Notes under the pieces: generated by a model
Seen by the model: only the letters and a program-made list of their open reading frames with translations
Databases searched by the model: none
Told to the model about the DNA's origin: nothing
Translations under genes and position numbers: made by a program
In this document: piece by piece, positions 1 to 10,573 of the stretch
Position numbering within the stretch: position 1 is the stretch's first letter
Layout: every line of letters starts with the position of its first letter
Assembly (NCBI GenBank): GCA_032164295.1
Contig: JAJHTX010000008.1
Span: forward strand, 248,001 to 312,000
DNA length: 64,000 nucleotides
Direction: 5' to 3'
DNA from: Inonotus obliquus
Lineage: Eukaryota > Basidiomycota > Agaricomycetes > Hymenochaetales > Hymenochaetaceae

Positions 1-2237
1 CGTGAATACCTCAGGATCTGGAAAGACTCGCCTTTTGTTCGAGGGTTTATGCAAGCATTGGGGATTCTTTTTCACGACCGTCATTCAGGAACCCAACTTC
101 AAACTCGGGTCTTCGGATATAATGGAGATTGTTGATCAAGGCATCCGTCGATCCCATGGTTTCGAATACAACCCTAAGAGTGACTACGTCTATGACCGTA
201 ACAAGTTCATTGTGATACGCCGCGTTCATCAGGTCCCCAAGGCTCGCATTCTCTTATTTAAACGCTTCTTAAAGATAGCCACAGAGACGTGCGCCAATGG
301 GACCATCAACGGATTCAAGAAGCACTGGCTCTTTCTTCAGCTGTGTTCCGTCAGGATTCTCGATGTGGATATATCTGCGGCACTATCCGGTGTCCTGAAG
401 GATGCCACCGACGATTATCTGCTAATCGGGGCCCACAAATCCACTCGAAACTACGGAAATATCAAGACAAGTATCAGCTGCACGAAAATTTCTATTTTGT
501 ACTCGATGATGCGCAGAAGGCGATAGAAAGCCTGAATGGAAGTTTTCGTTCGGAAAGGAGGAGCAATGAAGAAAAATTCGTCGATCGCCCAATTCTGAAT
601 TCGATCGTCAGTACGTTTCTTCATGCCGTGAATTTTCCAATTATATTATCAGGGAGTAGCCTATCAATCGATACTGTCAACGATGTCGTGGGTTCGGCAG
701 CTATGGCGAAGTCCGCCTCGTTTCATCTTGTAACGAAAACTGGCGCTTTCGATGACCCCGCCCAGCACGAAGACTACATTAAGCGGTATATGCCGAGCCA
801 CATCGCCAATTCAGAATCTGGACAAGAACTCATTAGGCGAGCCTATATTTTTACACGCGGAAGGTGCATCGTTGCTTATCCGTAGAAAACCGATATTTAC
901 TGACTCCTTCAGACATCGCTTTACCGCGTCACTGGTGGTCGAGCTACTAAAAACTTGGTTCCGATCACCTCATGAGATTTTGAATGCATGTGTCAAGGAA
1001 TTCTGCGGGTTCCATCCGACTGATGGCGAACAGTTTGTCAACAACGAGGAGGATATCGAAGAAGGAAAGATCGCTATAATCCCCCTTGATTTCTCTAGAA
1101 TTCGCAATGGTAAGCGGAACGTCACTGTACTCCTGAGTTCAGGTCTCACATGATCTTCCAGACCCTCAGCGAAAGGTGTTGTTCGGTGACGTCTTGTATT
1201 CATGGCTGATGGAACAGATGTTTGACATAGTACTCGACAATAACAAGTTTCTTATAGAACAGGGTTTTGCTCGTTTTGTGAGTAAACCGGGAGAGACGGT
1301 TGTGCTGGATGAACCTCTCGTTCTTCTTGCTGCAACATATCAATTCCTCAGTTTTGCCGACGGATTTACACTTGAAGAGTACGTAGTGGAGCAACTGGGC
1401 GAACCTTCAGCAATCGGCGCGCGATTTGAACGGTTGATTGTCTATGGCTTTGCGTGTCTATTTGACGGCAAACGCGAGCTATGTGACATCTTTGATTTTG
1501 GTGAGACCATTCCGGAATGGGCCAAGCAGACCGCTGAACTCGTCTCTGTCGTGCGGAGGGTTGGCGAAGTGGAGGTTAGTCCTTTCCACCTTGCAGAGTT
1601 CGAAGGCGCTGTTACGGTTATTGGATCGAGACGTGGGAACATAGAAGAGACAGTCGAATGGTTCAAAAACCCGACATCACTGTTCTGCCTTCCCTGTGAG
1701 GGCATGGGCCCGGACATTGTGGTGTTTGTTCGCCTGGCTTCTGGCCAGATCGTGGCCCTAATCGTTCAAATCAAGTGGCGAGCTACGGTCGCTCTGCGAT
1801 CTGATGTCCTGAGAGAAGCGAAGAAAAGCCTTGATCCCTCAAGGTTCTTTGCTCACTCGGTACGTTTATGAGATGCTGTGCGACGCACCGTTGACTAACC
1901 TGTATTATAGAATCAGAAAGACAAAAAATATCAGAACGCTCGTGAAGACATTCTTGAGGGTGTCAAAGATCTCAGCAGAGCGGTCCCCGTCATCCAAACG
2001 GACGAGTGGTTCATAGATGGGATTCCTCTGCTGCGAGTCATTGCATCCTATCCCGCTACCGTTCGGCAAGGACCTGAGGCGCCGTACGTCTTTCTGAACA
2101 TGGAGGCAATGATAGATTCGTTAAGAGATGGAGGCGCAATTCGCAATCTCGCACTTGAAAGGGTCGGGAAAACTGGAAATAATAAAAGGGCTAGGAAAGA
2201 TGAGTTCGCGGATAAACCTCGAAAGAAGCAACGATAG
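1..2237 (+). CDS. CR (Crinkler/RHS-like) effector, P-loop NTPase plus REase-like nuclease, 5'-partial
   Basis: The N-terminus lies outside the window. Walker A (SGSGKT) is at about 11-28 and a Walker B-like FVLDDAQ at about 496-516. The C-terminal part has an REase-fold signature, GPDIVVF followed about 20 residues later by VQIKW (about 1,710-1,780), and ends in a basic RKKQR. Exons read as 1..863, 913..1109, 1162..1859 and 1911..2237, with 48-52 bp GT-AG introns that keep the family sequence in frame. One reading-frame change near 440-450 is not explained by a convincing intron, so the gene may be frameshifted or the base call wrong. Known for the family: a ubiquitin-like header, an NTPase and a toxin-like nuclease or kinase domain (CR proteins of eukaryotes). 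Role as a secreted or nuclear effector is inference. Confidence 0.75.
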
Positions 2238-3928
2238 TTGCATATCCGAAATTCTTACTGGTGTACTGTCGTCCTGTCGGATCCGTGCACTGGGACATCG
2301 ATGCAAGAAGAGGATTTGCTGAACAACGGACCGATTTCTCTTTCACTGACGCGAGTGTTATCTCCTTCGAATGACGCCTCCTTCTTTCCGGATCGCGTGA
2401 ATTCCTATCAGAAGTTGTATCTTATCCTGCTATAGTTTTCGCTCTCAAATATTAAATGGCTCAAACGAATGAGTAGATACTGATTCTTTTTTTCGAGATT
2501 AGGTATTCTGTATGTATGGTGTCGCATGTACAGCTGAAGTCAAAAAACTTCTTTCAAGTTCGAGCATGATGCACTCGGAGCGAGAAGATAATCGCTCTCA
2601 TCCATCACCACGCCAATAATCATATTGCATGATTGATTACGTGTAGGACCACAGCACTGTAATCCGTAGTCATCCTTGCTCGAAAGAATCTTTGGATACA
2701 GCGAACGAGAGCGGGCAACTTGACGCTTGAAGCATGGGGAATTACATTATCAGTGATTTTAGTCTGATCATAGTAGCACACCTACATTACTATTGTTGTC
2801 CTCCCTTTTCATGTTGGAAAATGGATTGTTTTCAACTTCTCATCGTGTGGTGAGCTATACGAGCCAATAATACGATATTCACTTGAAAGATGATGTGAGC
2901 CTGCAGGTTGGGAGATTCATTGGATAATGTATCCGTATATGCGAATACACCAATAGGAATGAGGAGAAACATATGCGTGCAAGGATACACGCAGTACTTT
3001 ATGTACATAATACAAAGAGAGCTTAGAGTAACAGAAGAACATGGTGTACATACTTTTAATGGAATGGCAAAGGAAAGGCAGAAAGGTGAATAGATGGGGA
3101 GACGGGTGGTGAGGTTTCTACATACGTTTTGCTTATCCAAATCTGAGAAATGAACGTGAGATTAGAAGGTAAGAAAGGGGGAATCAACGGGAGAATGGAT
3201 GAATAAGGTTAGAAATCAGGAAGATGAAGAAAGAAATATAGGAAGAACGGAAGAAAGTAAAAACCTAGATGACGGATAGATAGTAGATTTGGATGTGTCG
3301 TGTTGCATTGTCTTCCTCTAAGGTCCAATGAAAACGGACGAAACACAAGGGGAGAAAGGACAAATGAGGAAAATCGTCCGTTCCTCAAGCGAGCAGAAAA
3401 CTAAAATTCAACAGCGACGGTTCAACGTAGCGATCGACTTGAATTCAGTGTCGTGTCAGAGCCTGGATACAACACCAGAAGGCTCAGGGTATAGTCCAGT
3501 TGCTACACTCACCTTGGTGAATAAAGATGCTCCTTATGCAGGCTCATCTATCTTTCGCTACCCGTTGTGTCACAGTTGCTCTGTTACAGTATTACGTAGC
3601 CATATCACTTTCTCTGCATTTGGTTACTTACAACGAGCCAAACGGGTCTAAACAGGTCCGATTGCCAGTGATGATTTGGGAGCACTGAAAGAAAATTATT
3701 GTAATCCTCGAAGTTGGATTTTCTTCGTGCGTTGAAAAAGATGAGAAATGATTATGTACTGTTTAAGCGGAGTTTGAACCAACTCGCGGGGTTCAAAAGA
3801 CAGGATCGTCAATCCACCAACTCTGACTCTCAACCACGACTTTCCGTCCGCAATTAAGCCACAGCTGTGACACGCCACGCTCCATCCAACGTCTTGTATA
3901 CAACACTAGATCGCCTATTTTGACAACC
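2238..3928. other. Gene-less stretch with dispersed-repeat and F-box scraps
   Basis: No credible gene seen. About 2,826-2,920 resembles 20,068-20,150, and about 3,328-3,375 resembles 20,440-20,482 and 23,585-23,630, so remnants of a dispersed repeat are present. About 3,380-3,450 read on the - strand matches the F-box relic family (shared ttttctgctcgcttgagg). About 3,160-3,260 is purine-rich. The mirror stretch in the right arm is 61,084-62,774. Confidence 0.6.
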
Positions 3929-5083
3929 ATGGTCCTTACCAGGCGGCAGGCGTTGGCTCAGATCAAAAACCAGCCCACCAACCAAGCCACCACGGCTACC
4001 TTTGAAGTGGATGGCGAGCCTTCGATGGACGTCGTCTGTAAGGATGAGGTTGAAGGCTCCGCCGACATCTACGTTACTGCCGAAGGCACTGTCGCAGACA
4101 ACGACGGTGCTCTTCACACCTACAACCTTACAGAGAACGATCAAACCAATCGGTCTCCCTCCGCCCAACCTCAGGAGGAATTCGATCATCAGGACAAGGA
4201 GAATAAAGGTACGCAAGCATTCAGTGCAATGTTTTGGTAAAGAACTGAATGGTGGTTGTCACTCAGGGGGGCTGAAGTCATTCCAACCACAAACAAACAA
4301 ACGATCCAACCCATCCACGTCCATTCAGAGCAACGAAGGAAATTCCGCAAACAGTGGTAAGTTAAAGCACTTTTCGCTTTGGCCTGTTTGCTAAGCACGA
4401 GCTATGTGTCCACAGCGTCCCTCCTGAATGAGGAAAGGAAGGAGCCTGACGTTCACCGGAGGCATCGCGAACGAACGGTGTCCGGGGCACGGTCCACTGA
4501 GCTCACCCCGAGCGAGGGAGGTTCAGCGACAAACACTGAGGCCGAAGCCAAAGTCGAATCGAAACAGGTAGAAAAGGACGAAGAAGCTCGAGGTAAAAAT
4601 AACATAGAGGAATCTCCGGCAGAAGGCTCTGTGCGTCGCTCACAGAGAGTGAGGCGGCCGACGCAGAGATATATCGCGGCAACAAGAAACGCCGATAGTG
4701 GACGAAGACGAGGAAGTGCGAAGGAAGACTTGGGTCGTCAAAGGTCCACGCAAACCCGTGGGAGTCCGAAACGAAAACGGTGCGATTCATCTACGACCGA
4801 TGAGGATTTCGCGGAACAAGAAGAGACCAGGCGAATTCGTCGCCGCACCGAAGAAGATGATTCTGCACTGGTCTGGCCTCACATGACTCAATCGCAATAT
4901 GCGTGGATGTGCCGATTGGACCACCGACGCATTGCCCTACGTCCACGTGAGGAAGTGCCAGGCATGGGCTCATGGAACAGGTTCACAGTTCCGAGGCCAA
5001 TCTCCTCCATGAGGGACATAAATGAAGAAAGGTGGCGCGCACTCATCCAAGTTGCAGTGGAAGCAAAAAGGCTAGAGGTGTAG
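3929..5083 (+). CDS. Gene A (left copy), unrecognised basic nuclear-type protein, 345 aa
   Basis: Three exons: 3929..4208, 4267..4356 and 4416..5083, with GT-AG introns both in phase 1. The start ATG reads MVLTRRQALAQI; it is chosen because all three copies keep it. The middle is low-complexity and charged with several basic clusters (RRSQRVRRP, RRIRRR, KRKR) that could serve as nuclear localisation signals. The last ~65 residues are tryptophan-containing and best conserved (WPHMTQSQYAWMCRLDHRR, then MGSWNRFTVPRPISS). No enzyme motif or known domain is recognised. It lies head-to-tail upstream of gene B, and its exon layout matches gene B (first exon 280 nt in both), which suggests common descent. 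Function unknown. Confidence 0.7.
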
Positions 5084-6170
5084 ATGCTCGCTTGTTGACT
5101 GCTGTCCACAGATGTCTCGTCGCCAGCGCTGTCGTCATTTCCTTTCTTCATTTGCCCTACTCGCGCCCTGTACTAATCCAAACCGCGCTATTTCGTTTCT
5201 ATATCTGACCTGCTCAAGAAATGTACTCGCCTGTTTCCCGATTTTCTGCCCTTTCTTGTTCTCCTTTGTCTCGTTGACGTCCACAATTTAGAATATATCT
5301 GAGCGGCAGTAGCTGCTCTTTGCTCGTCGGTCTCCTGATCGTCGTGGAACCTCATAAGCCTGCCGGAGTGATGAGAGTTTGTTACGATTAGTCCAAGGAA
5401 CACGCGAGAGATTATAGAGGAAGTATACTCAACCTATGACAGTCACCCCCTCGGATGGTATGCACAGTTTATATAGACCAAAACGAGGGCATTGATTGAT
5501 CATGAGCGTCACTCTTGAAGGCTCAAGAAAGTTCGGAATGGAAGATCGATGAAAGGAGCATTACTGTGGAATCGATGAAATTAGTAATCCAAATTTAGTC
5601 GATTCAAGAGAAGAGGATGTGGTTCTTACCTGATGGATCAGGATTATCTGGCACGAGAAAATAATGCGCTGAAGGAAAATACGGCAGGAAAGGATAGGTC
5701 CGTAGGATGTGGTCTCTTCAGATCTAAATCTATTGGAAATATAATCCAAATGTGAGCAAGCTGCACAAGACCTGCATGTTCCATAGAATAACGTTATGCA
5801 CTATCAGGCAGGTCCACGTCCTCGACCTTCTTCCCATCAAAATTCTAACAACCAACATTCTCTCCGTCGCCACCAATACCAAGGACTTACCCTAGTAACG
5901 CCAGAAAAAACAATCAATAGCGTACCAACCGAAAAGACTCCAAGAAAACCAAACAAATAGAAGCATTTTCTGGGAGCGTGGCTTCTTGACCGACGAGGAT
6001 AACGTGACCGCGCATTCAGTCACGCTTCAAAAGCGCGGATGGCCCGTTCACTCCCTCCCAGCTTTCTAGCATCCGACCACAACTGTCTTTACCTCAGCCT
6101 CAGCCTCAGAGCTTTCCAGCTTCAGCTTCCCATTCCACCGCTACTTAATCTTGAAATCCCGGTAACAATA
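5084..6170. other. Spacer between gene A and gene B
   Basis: Holds the 3' flank of gene A, a conserved TATA motif on the - strand, an AT-rich part, and a CT-rich leader just before the ATG of gene B. A short inverted repeat, cgtgac with gtcacg around 10 bp, lies at about 6,002-6,023. A possible antisense transcription unit is described separately. Confidence 0.5.
5468..5475 (-). promoter_or_regulatory. TATA-box-like motif TATATAAA
   Basis: On the - strand the motif tatataaa lies about 70 bp upstream of a conserved pyrimidine-rich stretch. It is kept at 44,245-44,252 and 59,543-59,550 in the other two copies. It would drive transcription towards and across the 3' end of gene A. Transcription itself cannot be seen from sequence. 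Confidence 0.4.
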
Positions 6171-8475
6171 ATGGCTGTCCTTACCAGATCGCGTACCGCA
6201 GCCGGGCGTGGCCAGAATACCACGCGCCCCGACGCCAACCAAGCCCAGGTTCCTGACGTCGTCCATGGAACTGCAGTGAAAGGCGCTGCTGGCAACCGCA
6301 AGCCTGCCCGTGGCAGAAACGCAAAAGCCGGTAGGGCTCAAAAACACTTCAATTCCAGAGAATGCGAGGAATCTGCTTCCACTGCGCCTCGCCCAACCAC
6401 CTCCTCCAACTCAGGGGGCTCGACACGGCGCAACGACGACAGCAATGGGTGTAAGTATCCAACTACGTCCACTGTTCTAGCTTGAAACTTAGAGTTGCAT
6501 TCTTCTCAGGTGCGCCTCAGCCACAGACTACCAGCCAATCCACATCCCAGGCATGTGGCCTGTACTTCGAAACAACACCCAACAAGACCGGTGAGTACTG
6601 CAGTTTTATGACACCGCACCTATTGTATTAACCATATTTCCAGCTTCGTCGTCCAATACGGGTGGTGCGGCTTCCAAGAAGCCTCGCAAGGGGCGACGCA
6701 CCACAAAGCGAGGCCCGAACGCTAAGGCCAAAACCGGAAGGGCCGTGAAGCAGGAGAAAGGAACCCAGAGCACTGCAGTGGCCAGTGCTGGCACCAAGCG
6801 TCGTCGGGAAGACGACGAATACCAACAAGAAGAGTCTAGTGGAAACGAGCCGGAATCTGCTCCGGCACCACGCACTCTCCGTCGTGTTAGACGGAAGACA
6901 GAGAAAGCTGTGGCCCAAGATGCCGCAAGCCGCGACGCTGTTATTGAAGCGGTTGATCGGGTGCGGCGTAGCAAAGGAAAGGCGAAGGCTATCGACGTAC
7001 CGACTACCGAAGAGGCCACTGTGGGCTCGAAACGTCGAAGAGATGAAGAGGGCGATGATGTTGCTGATGCTTCGCAGAAGCCTATGGATCCTGGCCCATC
7101 GCGTCGACCGACGAGGCGAACGAGGCAGAAAGTGGAGAAGTCAACGATAGAGGACTCCGAAAAGAAGGCCATTAGGAAGCCGAAAGGTCGTCGCACTACC
7201 GTTCCCGCACGTCCCACCAGAAGGACTACAAGGAAAAGAGCGACGAAGATCCAGGACCCTCAGAACTCTCAAGCGTCCACACCAACGAGCTGTGAGTCTG
7301 AGCAGCCCACATTCATATCTTCTCGGGCTCCATCGCCAGAAGAACGTGAGACGGAGGAGCAACCCGCGCCTCAGGAAGCAGCATGGGAGGTAGTGGTAAA
7401 ACGAGAGGAAGTGACACCAACTCTCTTCCGTCGTCGGTCCACCTCAAGGCAGCCCAACTGCAAGGAGGAGCCTCCGATGAGCCCTTTGATGCTTCCCGAG
7501 CCCTTGGTACCAATCGCGGCGAGACCATCTATCGTTAAGGCAGAGGAGATATCCCCGACGTGTCTGGACTGCGAAGTTTCGTTGTCGCCGGGCGGGTCAG
7601 ATAAAGAGAACGAGCCTCTGCAGTCCCCAGGTTGGGAATGGCCCGTACCATTTGATGTCGTGATGCCTTTGCGCATGTACTCCCCTGAAGTGCATGACCC
7701 CGCAGCGGCGTCTGAACCCGCTTACGACACCAGTCCCCGAGGCGAAAACCAGTCTTCCTTTCTTTCCATCCCACATCCTTATCCTCGGCGACCGCTTGAA
7801 CCGCTAGCGAGCTTCAGCACTCTTGTGCCGGCGACTTGGGAAATCGATGAGCTTGATTTTGGGTCTGCTTCGTCAGAAGAAGACGGAGATCTCGAATACC
7901 CTAATTCAGAGGAGTTCATGCTCAAGCATTCGGCATCTGGCACAGGGCTCCGCCCAGCGATGGTCCAGCACGAAGTTCCGCCCTGTGGTTGTAATGGCGA
8001 TGGTTCGAACGACGGGGCGGAGGCGGGCCCAGCTTCACTCCTTTCATCGCCTCCCCAACTCTCCGCCAACACACCGGAAAGCATCAGCGATCCGCAACGA
8101 TGCTCATCAAAGGAAGTTGAGGAGTTACCCGAAGGTCCTTCGTCATTTTCCAGGGCAGCAATTTCTCGCTATCTGGACCAGATCGCTCGACAGGAGCACG
8201 AATCACCGGTGTCACCAACGGCTGAACCTAGTCTGATCCCTTCCGTCACTTCTGAGGCTGCCATCGCAGAAGATACGCATGAGCGATCCGAAGAGGGTGC
8301 AGTCACCCGTCCTTCGCCATCCTCTCCCGACCCTTCGCTGCAATATCTTCATACTTCTGCGGGGAGTTTTCTTCTGCCACCATGCAAGTGTGGAAATCCA
8401 GCACGACACTTCGTAGTCCATAGTGATGGCGAAGCATCGGAGTACAGCTTCATGGGCGATGACGAGGATTTCTGA
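6171..8475 (+). CDS. Gene B (left copy), unrecognised disordered basic protein, 730 aa
   Basis: Exons 6171..6450, 6510..6590 and 6644..8475; both introns are GT-AG and phase 1. The start at MAVLTRSRTAAGRG is preferred: an in-frame upstream ATG exists in the left and middle copies, but a 1-bp deletion in the right copy breaks that frame. Residues ~90-300 are rich in Arg, Lys, Glu and Ser, with NLS-like KRRRED, KRRRDEE and repeated RPTRRT segments. The rest is Pro/Ser/Glu-rich and probably disordered. The C-terminus holds a small Cys cluster (PPCKCGNPARHF) and ends in GDDEDF. No known domain is recognised; a nuclear or DNA/RNA-associated role is inference from composition. It is intact in all three copies. 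Confidence 0.7.
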
Positions 8476-9242
8476 GGGCGGGTGCTCGCCTGATTCGCTT
8501 TGATGAGCCTGTCATTATCGTCGAATGGTTGGGTCAGATCGGTCCACTATCTCAGTCGGCATTTTTCTCATCTCTTTTCCTATTTGCACCTCGCTTTCTA
8601 CTGTTCTGTTTGTGTCAGTTGCTGCTCTGCATTCAATCGTTATACTCGTACCTTGTACTTTACTTCATCTCTTTGTCTTGCCTGCAATGTCCCTGTACTT
8701 GTATCTTGCGTGTTGTAATACCGGTGCCAGTTCATCGCTCCGTGGCTCTTAGAAGCTATCAAGGAGCATCTCATAAAAACTTGGCGGATGGACCGATCTC
8801 AAAGACCAACTCAACTGCGTGATTTCGGCTATGGTAGGGTGATGACTCCCTCGTCTACTCTAAAAGGGTCATCTGACCAGGGTTTGTGCCTTTGGCTGAG
8901 AGGAGCAGTATCAGCATTGATTTTTGCATACAGTGGCAATCGAACAGGAGGGTGAATGAAAGTAAATGGCTGAGGCGTTACACTTGCAACGTCGACTCTG
9001 TGAAGTGAGAGACGCGCGTCACATGATTTTGCCAACTACTACTGTAGAAGCAGAAGTGCACTTCATTCATCGTTTTCCTTTTTTTCCAAGTATATATCAA
9101 CATCAGATACATGACAATCTACATATTTACGTTGTGGAAAACAAGGGACATGTGTACTATTAGCGGTGTCGGAATGATACTCAGCAAGTCCCAAAGAAGT
9201 CAAAGCTACCTTTCTTTTCGTGAAAACATTGTGGCTCTCCTA
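8476..9242. other. Spacer between gene B and the F-box relic
   Basis: 3' flank of gene B. No gene is supported here. The stretch about 8,476-9,036 is shared with the middle cassette; about 9,036-9,242 is found only in the two arms. Confidence 0.5.
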
Positions 9243-10364
9243 CTAGTACCAATCGAATTGATATACCTCCTCATCACCATCACTTTCAAACAAAAATCCC
9301 ACATGTTCGACACATATTCCGAATTCATCCAAATCCTCATTGAGATCTTCGCTGTTTCGATTATAGCCTAAAGAGCCGTACTCGGACAGTGCTTTTCGAA
9401 ATACGCCGAATGCCTCGTAACGGGATCTGACAAACGCGACCACGGCTCCCAAGTATAAAGAAAGGTTTTCTTCCTGCGCCTCAAAACAATCGAGCTTGAG
9501 CCATCGGAGTACGGGACGCGCAATTCGTTCTGCTGTGTAGCTGCCGTTAACACCCCCGTATTTGGATACGGTAAGCTCATTGAGGAAGGTTCGTGTCAAG
9601 ATGATACCGTCGATGTCCAGGTCCTCCAGTGTTGGCAGGAGTCGGAGAATTGCGATCAATATTGCTCTTCGCTCCTTTCGAAGCCTCCCAGGTGTAATTC
9701 GGTCAACGGAGGTATCGAAAGTTGGACGAAGTTAAGAAGTATATCACCTTTGCATTCACCCGTAGTATCTTCTGCGGACAAGAACTTCAACGTGCACAGA
9801 GGGCTACAAGGAAAAGTTGCTCTAGTCGTGAGGAAGATGTAAAATCAAAGCAGAATCCGTGCTCCGTTAGCAAGCTAAGCTTCAATGAGGTTAGGATGGG
9901 CATGATGCAAAGCTTCAGGTCCTGAAGTGTCGGAGATGGATCAAATTCCCAAGTGAAGACTATATCTTTCCATCGGTGCTGCTGCGAAAGTAGCGCTGTA
10001 ATAATGTACTCGGCGGCCCGATGTTCTTCGACAGTGTCCCATTCCTCAAGCGAGCAGAAAACGCTCAAACTCAACGCGATTCCTTCGTCCTCGAGAGCCA
10101 CGTGTTGAATACCTTCAATAAAGCACAAAGGCGCCGCTTTTCCCTTCCTCGGACATATTATGTATCGATACGGAGATGCGACCATAGCTCTGTGTAGGAA
10201 AGGGCGAGTTCGCGCCAGTAACGACAGACGTGAGAGATGCGCATCGGTGCGGAAATAGACCTTCGACAAAAGTTACTCTCTTTGTTCACATATTTGGGCC
10301 TGCCTGGCAAACACCTCAGAAAAATGTCGCCGAGGATCTCAATGGGGAGTCGGTCCACGGCAGT
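9243..10364 (-). pseudogene. F-box protein relic (left arm)
   Basis: The N-terminal F-box reads VDRLPIEILGDIFLRCLP followed by RISHVCRYWRELAL, typical of basidiomycete F-box proteins that recruit substrates to SCF ubiquitin ligases. The C-terminal part has leucine-rich character (LPTLEDLDIDG). No ATG precedes the F-box; an in-frame TAG does. A TAA at 10,158-10,160 interrupts the frame after SHLRIDT while coding similarity continues in the same frame, and further frame breaks occur near 9,660-9,790. The same lesions are present in the right arm, so decay preceded the duplication. Confidence 0.8.
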
Positions 10365-10573
10365 CTAGTTAAAGGGGACCGTTAGGGTGGTACTCGTTTG
10401 AAGCTACATGTCAGACGAATCTATGAGAGTTGTCGCGGGAAAATCTACGATTGCTTTGCTGAATCACGTGGTCTACACGGCCTCGTGATACTGATAGCTC
10501 ACTTTGACGTGACGCGTGCTACCATGAGCTTGACCACTGACCACCATTGACTGTCTGCGCCTTTGCAATATAC

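Noticed and set aside
6606..7217. Long open frames antisense to gene B (also 42,443-42,913 and 57,723-58,193)
   Set aside because: They arise from the Arg/Ser-rich composition of gene B; the sense strand has matching splice sites, start and stop in all three copies.
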